DNA from: Bacteroidetes bacterium UBA2322
GTDB lineage: Bacteria > Bacteroidota > Bacteroidia > Chitinophagales > UBA2359
Direction of reading: 5' to 3'
Length of the DNA: 10,787 nucleotides
Assembly (NCBI GenBank): GCA_002345145.1
Contig: DDVC01000029.1
Location: 1 to 10,787, forward strand
The translations under genes and the position numbers were made by a program. Below, piece after piece: positions 6,690 through 10,787 of the stretch. The first letter of the stretch is position 1. Each line of letters opens with the position of its first letter. The notes under the pieces were generated by a model. It saw only the letters and a list, made by a program, of their open reading frames with translations, did not search any database and was not told the origin of the DNA.

Positions 6690-9422
6690 TTACTGCGCCG
6701 GCAGTTGGGCTTTGTGTTTGCCTTTGCTTTTTCTGATGTTTACGGCTACCACTTTATACTCCGGGCATAGGGCTTCGGTGTCGTGTTCGTTTGAGGTGAT
6801 GTTGTTAATCATCAGTTCAGGAAAATGGAAAGTGGTACTGAGTATGCCGGGTTTCACCTCATCGGTTATTTTGGCTTTAATGTCCACCTTACCTCTTGCC
6901 GATTCTACACAAACCCAATCGCCGTTTAAGATAAAGTGTTTTTTTGCATCATCGGGGTGAATGAGTAAAACATCTTCGGAGAGCAGTTTGGCATTGGCGG
7001 TGCGGCGGGTCATGGTGCCTGAGTTGTAGTGTTCCAGCTCGCGGTTGGTGGTAATGATGTAGGGGTAGGTTTTGGCGTTGGCGAGTAGTTCGTTGGTTTC
7101 GGCAAATCGGGCAAAATGGAATTTACCTTTTCCGCGCTTAAATGTGCCTATGTGCAGCACTTCGGTATCGGTGCCATCGGGGGCTACTGGCCATTGTTTG
7201 CCGTTTTCGCCCAGTTCGTCCCAGCGGATACCTTTAAAGAAAGGCACTATTTGGGCTATTTCTTCTAATACGGTTTTGGGGTGGTAGGGCGGCTGCGGGT
7301 AACCCATTTGGTTCATAATGTCCACCATTATCTGCCCATCGGGTTTGGTGCCGGCAAGGGGTTGCACCACAGCGTTTACGCGTTGCACGCGGCGCTCGCC
7401 GTTGGTAAAGGTGCCGCTTTTTTCTAAGAAAGAGGCGGCGGGCAGTACTACGGTAGCTCGGAGGGCTGTTTCGGTCATAAAAATTTCCTGCACCACAAAC
7501 AATTCTAATTGGTCAATAGCTGCCATTACCTTTTGGGTATTGGGGTCGGTTTGTACCACGTCTTCGCCCATTATCCAAAGGGCTTTCAGTTTACCGGCTA
7601 AGGAGGCATCGTACATTTGGGGTATTTTGTAGCCTATGTGAAGGGGCAATTTGGCTTGGTAAAATTCTTCGTATTGTTTATGTATATCGGGGTTGGTAAC
7701 ATCTAAGTAGCCGGCTCCCTGATGCGGCTGGCAACCCATATCGGCAGCGCCCTGCACGTTGTTTTGTCCGCGAAGGGGGTTAACGCCCACGCCGCGCCTG
7801 CCTATGTTGCCGGTTATCATGGCTAAATCTGCAATGAGCATAACGGCATAAGTGCCTTGTGTATGCTCGGTAACGCCTAAACCATGAAACGACATGGCTG
7901 CCGGCGCAGCGGCATACGCTATGGCGGCTTGTTTTACCAACTCTCTGTTTACGCCGCATATTTGCTCTAACTCATCTATATTGAGGCTGAGTATTTGCTG
8001 TTTAAACTCCTCGTAACCTTCAGTGCGGGAGGCTATAAAATCTTGGTCTTCCAGTCCGGCTTGCATAATGTAGTACAACATCATGTTTAGCACGGCTACG
8101 TTGGTGCCGGGGCGCAGTTGGAGGTGGTAGTTGGCGTATCGGGCAAGTTTGGTGCGGCGGGGGTCTATTACAATAAGGGTTTTACCCTGCATGGCGGCTT
8201 GTTTTATTTTAGCGCCGGTAACGGGGTGGGCTTCGGTGGGGTTAGCGCCTATCACCAACATACATTGGGTTTGTTTAAGGTCTATGATGGAGTTGGTGGC
8301 GGCTCCTGTGCCAAAGGTGCGCTGCAAACCTAATGCGGTGGGCGAGTGGCAAACGCGGGCGCAACTGTCTATGTTATTGGTGCCTATAACCGCCCTGATG
8401 AATTTTTGCATGAGGTAGTTTTCTTCGTTGGTGCATCGGGCAGAGGAAATACCGGCTATGGCATCGGGCCCGTATTGTTGTTTTATTTGGGTTAGTTTTT
8501 GGGCTATAAAATCGTAAGCCTCCTCCCAAGTTGCCGGAACAAATCTTCCGTTTTGTTTAATGAGAGGTGTTTTGAGGCGGTCGGGGTGATTGTAAAACGA
8601 AAAGGCAAAACGCCCTTTGAGGCAGGTATGCCCTTGGTTTACCGCCGCATTGTAGGGGGCTTGTATGCTTTTTATGGTTCCGTTTATGGTAGCTACTTCT
8701 AAGTTGCACCCCACACCACAGTAGGTGCAAATGGTGCGTGTTTTTTTAACACCTACCACCGATTTTGATTCAAACACATCGGAAATGGCGGAGGTGGGGC
8801 AGGCTTGGGCGCAGGCTCCGCAGCTTACGCAATCCGACTCGAAAAAGTTTTGGTTAGCTCCTTTTACCACCTTGCTGCTAAACCCTCTGCCTGCCATGGT
8901 AAGTACAAACTCGCCCTGTACTTCGTCACAGGCGCGTATGCACCGGTAGCAGTTGATGCACTTGCTAAAATCGGAGGTCATATAGGGGTGGCTCAGGTCT
9001 TTTTGGTAGTGGAGGTGGTTTTTACCGGCGGGGTAGCGCACATGCCTTATGCCCACTTGTGCTGCCACTTCTTGTAGCTGGCAGTTGTTGTTTACCTCGC
9101 AGGTGAGGCAGTCAAGGGGGTGGTCGGTAAGTACCAGTTCAATGATGTTTTTGCGGAGTTTTTGAATGCGCTCAGAAGTGGGGTAAATATAACTGCCCGG
9201 CATAACGGGCGTGTGGCAGGAGGCTTGCGTTTTTGCAGCTCCGCCTTGTGTTAGGGCTACTTCTACACTGCACACGCGGCATGCCCCAAAGGGTTCAAGA
9301 TTGGGGGCATCGCAAAGGGTAGGCACGAGTTTATTGCCTAAATGCCGCTTAATAAACGTGAGTATGGTATCGCCGGGCTCAATGGTATAGGGCTGGTTGT
9401 CTATATAGGCTATGTTTGACAT
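6690..9422 (-). CDS. fdhA: Formate dehydrogenase alpha subunit, cysteine type, with NuoG-like N-terminus
   Basis: Oxidises formate to CO2 at a molybdenum or tungsten bis-pyranopterin cofactor; electrons leave through an iron-sulfur chain, normally to a diaphorase that reduces NAD+. Domains in order over 910 residues: 2Fe-2S ferredoxin (C37, C48, C51, C69), NuoG-type His-Cys cluster (H101, C105, C108, C114), two 4Fe-4S sites (C155-C165 and C198-C208), then the catalytic domain with C232, C235, C239 and C267 plus K269 (CLKGRF), and a C-terminal pterin dinucleotide domain with SGTMTRR. The active-site residue is C358 in RVCHSPT, followed by H359, so no selenocysteine is needed. No Tat or other signal peptide is seen, so it is cytoplasmic. 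The upstream neighbour is a DNA methyltransferase, and the expected NuoE/NuoF-like partner genes and fdhD are not in the window. Confidence 0.93.
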   Translation of the reverse strand: MSNIAYIDNQPYTIEPGDTILTFIKRHLGNKLVPTLCDAPNLEPFGACRVCSVEVALTQGGAAKTQASCHTPVMPGSYIYPTSERIQKLRKNIIELVLTDHPLDCLTCEVNNNCQLQEVAAQVGIRHVRYPAGKNHLHYQKDLSHPYMTSDFSKCINCYRCIRACDEVQGEFVLTMAGRGFSSKVVKGANQNFFESDCVSCGACAQACPTSAISDVFESKSVVGVKKTRTICTYCGVGCNLEVATINGTIKSIQAPYNAAVNQGHTCLKGRFAFSFYNHPDRLKTPLIKQNGRFVPATWEEAYDFIAQKLTQIKQQYGPDAIAGISSARCTNEENYLMQKFIRAVIGTNNIDSCARVCHSPTALGLQRTFGTGAATNSIIDLKQTQCMLVIGANPTEAHPVTGAKIKQAAMQGKTLIVIDPRRTKLARYANYHLQLRPGTNVAVLNMMLYYIMQAGLEDQDFIASRTEGYEEFKQQILSLNIDELEQICGVNRELVKQAAIAYAAAPAAMSFHGLGVTEHTQGTYAVMLIADLAMITGNIGRRGVGVNPLRGQNNVQGAADMGCQPHQGAGYLDVTNPDIHKQYEEFYQAKLPLHIGYKIPQMYDASLAGKLKALWIMGEDVVQTDPNTQKVMAAIDQLELFVVQEIFMTETALRATVVLPAASFLEKSGTFTNGERRVQRVNAVVQPLAGTKPDGQIMVDIMNQMGYPQPPYHPKTVLEEIAQIVPFFKGIRWDELGENGKQWPVAPDGTDTEVLHIGTFKRGKGKFHFARFAETNELLANAKTYPYIITTNRELEHYNSGTMTRRTANAKLLSEDVLLIHPDDAKKHFILNGDWVCVESARGKVDIKAKITDEVKPGILSTTFHFPELMINNITSNEHDTEALCPEYKVVAVNIRKSKGKHKAQLPAQ

Positions 9423-9428
9423 GGTGGA

Positions 9429-9451
9429 GTGAAAAGTGAATGGTGAAAAGT
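9429..9451. repeat. Tandem GTGAAAAGT repeat just upstream of fdhA
   Basis: GTGAAAAGT appears at 9429-9437 and 9443-9451 (period 14), ending seven bases before the fdhA start codon as read on the - strand. It could be an operator or translation-initiation element, or just low-complexity spacer. It sits where composition switches from GC-richer fdhA to the AT-rich methyltransferase gene. Confidence 0.4.
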
Positions 9452-9489
9452 TTTGGTAGTGGGTAGTGCGGGGCTATTTTTGCTCCATT

Positions 9490-10425
9490 TTACATTAACT
9501 CTAATTGTCCAATTCTAAAATACTTGTTCTCTTGTTTATCGTTGAAATACTCATTGATACAATTTGCAACATATTCCCCAAGTTTAACGGGTACAGCATT
9601 ACCAATAATCTGCTCAAGGTCTGTTTTACTGCCATTAAAAATAAAATTTTCCGGAAAAGTTTGTATTAAGCTTCTTTCTTTGGTAGTTAAAGGTCTTACT
9701 TTTTCTGAAATTTCAACAGGGTCACCTTCATGTTTTGTGTAGCCTTTCGGAATTGGTCTGTTTACCCCCCGAATAGTTGGGCTTGGCTCATAAATGCTGA
9801 AAATTCCGCGTCTTGCATAACTTCTTGGATGCCGGTAGTAATACTCAATACCTAATGAATATCCAAAATAATCAAATAGTGTCATAGGTTTGCTTGATAA
9901 GTTTTTATTGAGATAAGAAATTAAAAAATTATCAGGTGATTTTTTGTGCCCGACCAAGAAAAACCGTTTTCTCGATTGGGGAACTCCGCAAAGGCTTGCA
10001 TCTAAAACTTGATAAGAAATTCCATAACCGGCTTTCTTAAAAATCTGCAATGCTTCTTTTAGTATGCGGCTTTTAATAATACGCTCTACATTTTCCATCA
10101 CAAACCATTCGGGTTTTGCAACAGCTATGATATTTGCGTAAGAAATTGTTAAATCTGCACGTCCTAATGTTTCATCACGCTTACCGGCGCTTGAAAAATC
10201 TTGGCAGGGCGGTCCGCCTATAATCATTTGAGGTTTGAAACTTCTAACAAATTCAAGCCCCTCCTCACTGGCCAAGTCTATATCATATATTGGGTGATTA
10301 AAATTATCTCTGTAAACTTTTACTGCCGGCTCCCACTTGTCAAAGGCTGCTACAATTTCAAATCCTGCGTTTTGAAACCCAAGCGATAAGCCCCCACAGC
10401 CCGAAAATAAATCTACTGTTTTCAT
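9490..10425 (-). CDS. C5-cytosine DNA methyltransferase
   Basis: Methylates carbon 5 of cytosine in a specific DNA site, most likely as the protective half of a type II restriction-modification system. All core motifs are present in 311 residues: motif I DLFSGCGGLSLGF at 5-17, motif IV GGPPCQDFS at 70-78 with the nucleophile C74, motif VI ENV at 111-113, motif VIII QSRKRFF at 150-156, motif IX RPLTTKERSLIQTFP near 244-258, and motif X IIGNAVPVKLGEYVA at 273-287. The target-recognition region (about 160-240) is short, including SPTIRGVNRPIPKGY, as in small single-target enzymes. Its ATG overlaps the stop of the upstream gene as ATGA, implying translational coupling. The gene is AT-rich and ends 67 bases before fdhA. 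It appears intact. Confidence 0.96.
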   Translation of the reverse strand: MKTVDLFSGCGGLSLGFQNAGFEIVAAFDKWEPAVKVYRDNFNHPIYDIDLASEEGLEFVRSFKPQMIIGGPPCQDFSSAGKRDETLGRADLTISYANIIAVAKPEWFVMENVERIIKSRILKEALQIFKKAGYGISYQVLDASLCGVPQSRKRFFLVGHKKSPDNFLISYLNKNLSSKPMTLFDYFGYSLGIEYYYRHPRSYARRGIFSIYEPSPTIRGVNRPIPKGYTKHEGDPVEISEKVRPLTTKERSLIQTFPENFIFNGSKTDLEQIIGNAVPVKLGEYVANCINEYFNDKQENKYFRIGQLELM

Positions 10426-10774
10426 TGTGTAAAAAGTTCTGGTGAGTTATAGATTATTGCATCAAACCTTCTTTCGGGGCTAAGTAAATTCTGCCCGCCA
10501 CCAAGTATGATTTTTTTGATTTCTTTCTTCTCAATCCTTGGTTTTAACAATTCAGCACACGCCATATATTTGTGTGTAACTCTGCCGCTTGCTGCAAAAG
10601 CCTTATCATTTTTAGTATTGTAAGAAAGTTCGTCAATAATTTTGTGGTAGTTTATTTGACCTTGTTTTGCAAAATCATAGAACATTTTAAAAAGCCAAAT
10701 AATGGTTCTTACTTGTCGGGTAATTTTGTTAGCGCCTTCGGATAGTTCCCCCCTTGCAACATCAACAAAGAGCT
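10422..10774 (-). CDS. Unrecognised protein coupled to the C5 methyltransferase, 5'-truncated
   Basis: C-terminal 116 residues or so of a protein I cannot assign. An ATG at 10685 exists, but the frame stays open upstream (RTIIWLFKMFYDFAKQG across that methionine) to the last genomic base. The first stop, at 10773-10775, is created by the joined adapter, so the true start is off the contig. The fragment is basic and soluble, with LSEGANKITRQVRTI, AASGRVTHKYMA, a lysine-rich KPRIEKKEIKK and LGGGQNLLSPERRFDAI. Its stop overlaps the methyltransferase start as ATGA, so the two are made together. By position it could be the cognate restriction endonuclease or an accessory protein of the system. No catalytic motif is certain in the visible part. 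Base composition matches the methyltransferase. Confidence 0.7.
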
Positions 10775-10787
10775 AGATCGGAAGAGC
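10775..10787 (+). other. Illumina adapter remnant, not genomic
   Basis: The final bases AGATCGGAAGAGC are identical to the 13-base stem shared by standard Illumina library adapters and sit exactly at the contig end. They should be trimmed; they also create a false stop in the - strand gene that runs off this end. Confidence 0.95.

Noticed and set aside
8118..8418. Glycine-rich + strand frames opposite fdhA
   Set aside because: They mirror the pterin-binding catalytic domain of fdhA; the glycine bias is an effect of codon composition.
8699..8831. Repeated Cys codons as a possible selenocysteine or metal-peptide region
   Set aside because: They are the ordinary iron-sulfur ligands of fdhA; the active-site residue is a Cys codon and no in-frame TGA is present.
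10683..10685. ATG as the start of the gene preceding the C5 methyltransferase
   Set aside because: The frame continues with protein-like sequence to 10774 and is stopped only by adapter bases.

Overview
The window looks like a complete short contig from a Bacteroidota bacterium, probably assembled from environmental or metagenomic reads. Gene families, a TAnnTTTG-type promoter box upstream of the ribonucleotide reductase gene, and the lack of clear Shine-Dalgarno sequences support that group; the genus cannot be read from it. Genes run off both ends. The last 13 bases (10775-10787) match the common Illumina adapter stem, so genomic sequence stops at 10774.

Left part (1-2377, + strand, AT-rich): a type II restriction-modification pair. 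A D12-class adenine-N6 DNA methyltransferase, cut by the left edge, overlaps by 11 bases a 462-residue protein with two PD-(D/E)XK-like motifs, taken here as the cognate restriction endonuclease. A convergent 185-base gap with two hairpins follows.

Middle part (2563-9422, all - strand, clearly more GC-rich): in transcription order, a large single-chain formate dehydrogenase alpha subunit with an N-terminal NuoG-like iron-sulfur module and a cysteine in place of selenocysteine; a monomeric class II (adenosylcobalamin-dependent) ribonucleotide reductase; a 324-base stretch with one doubtful small membrane-protein frame; and hemN, the oxygen-independent coproporphyrinogen III dehydrogenase. The three known enzymes work without oxygen or are indifferent to it (formate oxidation, dNTP synthesis, haem synthesis), which fits a facultative or microaerobic life. 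They do not form an evident single operon.

Right part (9490-10774, - strand, AT-rich again): a complete C5-cytosine DNA methyltransferase preceded, with an ATGA stop/start overlap, by the 3' end of an unrecognised gene that is open to the contig end. This is probably a second restriction-modification or defence locus. Thus two AT-rich DNA-modification loci flank a GC-richer metabolic block and both point inward. No RNA gene, CRISPR array, transposase or integrase was recognised. The strongest leads are the two-motif endonuclease, the unidentified coupled gene at the right edge, and the unusual cysteine spacing in the reductase.
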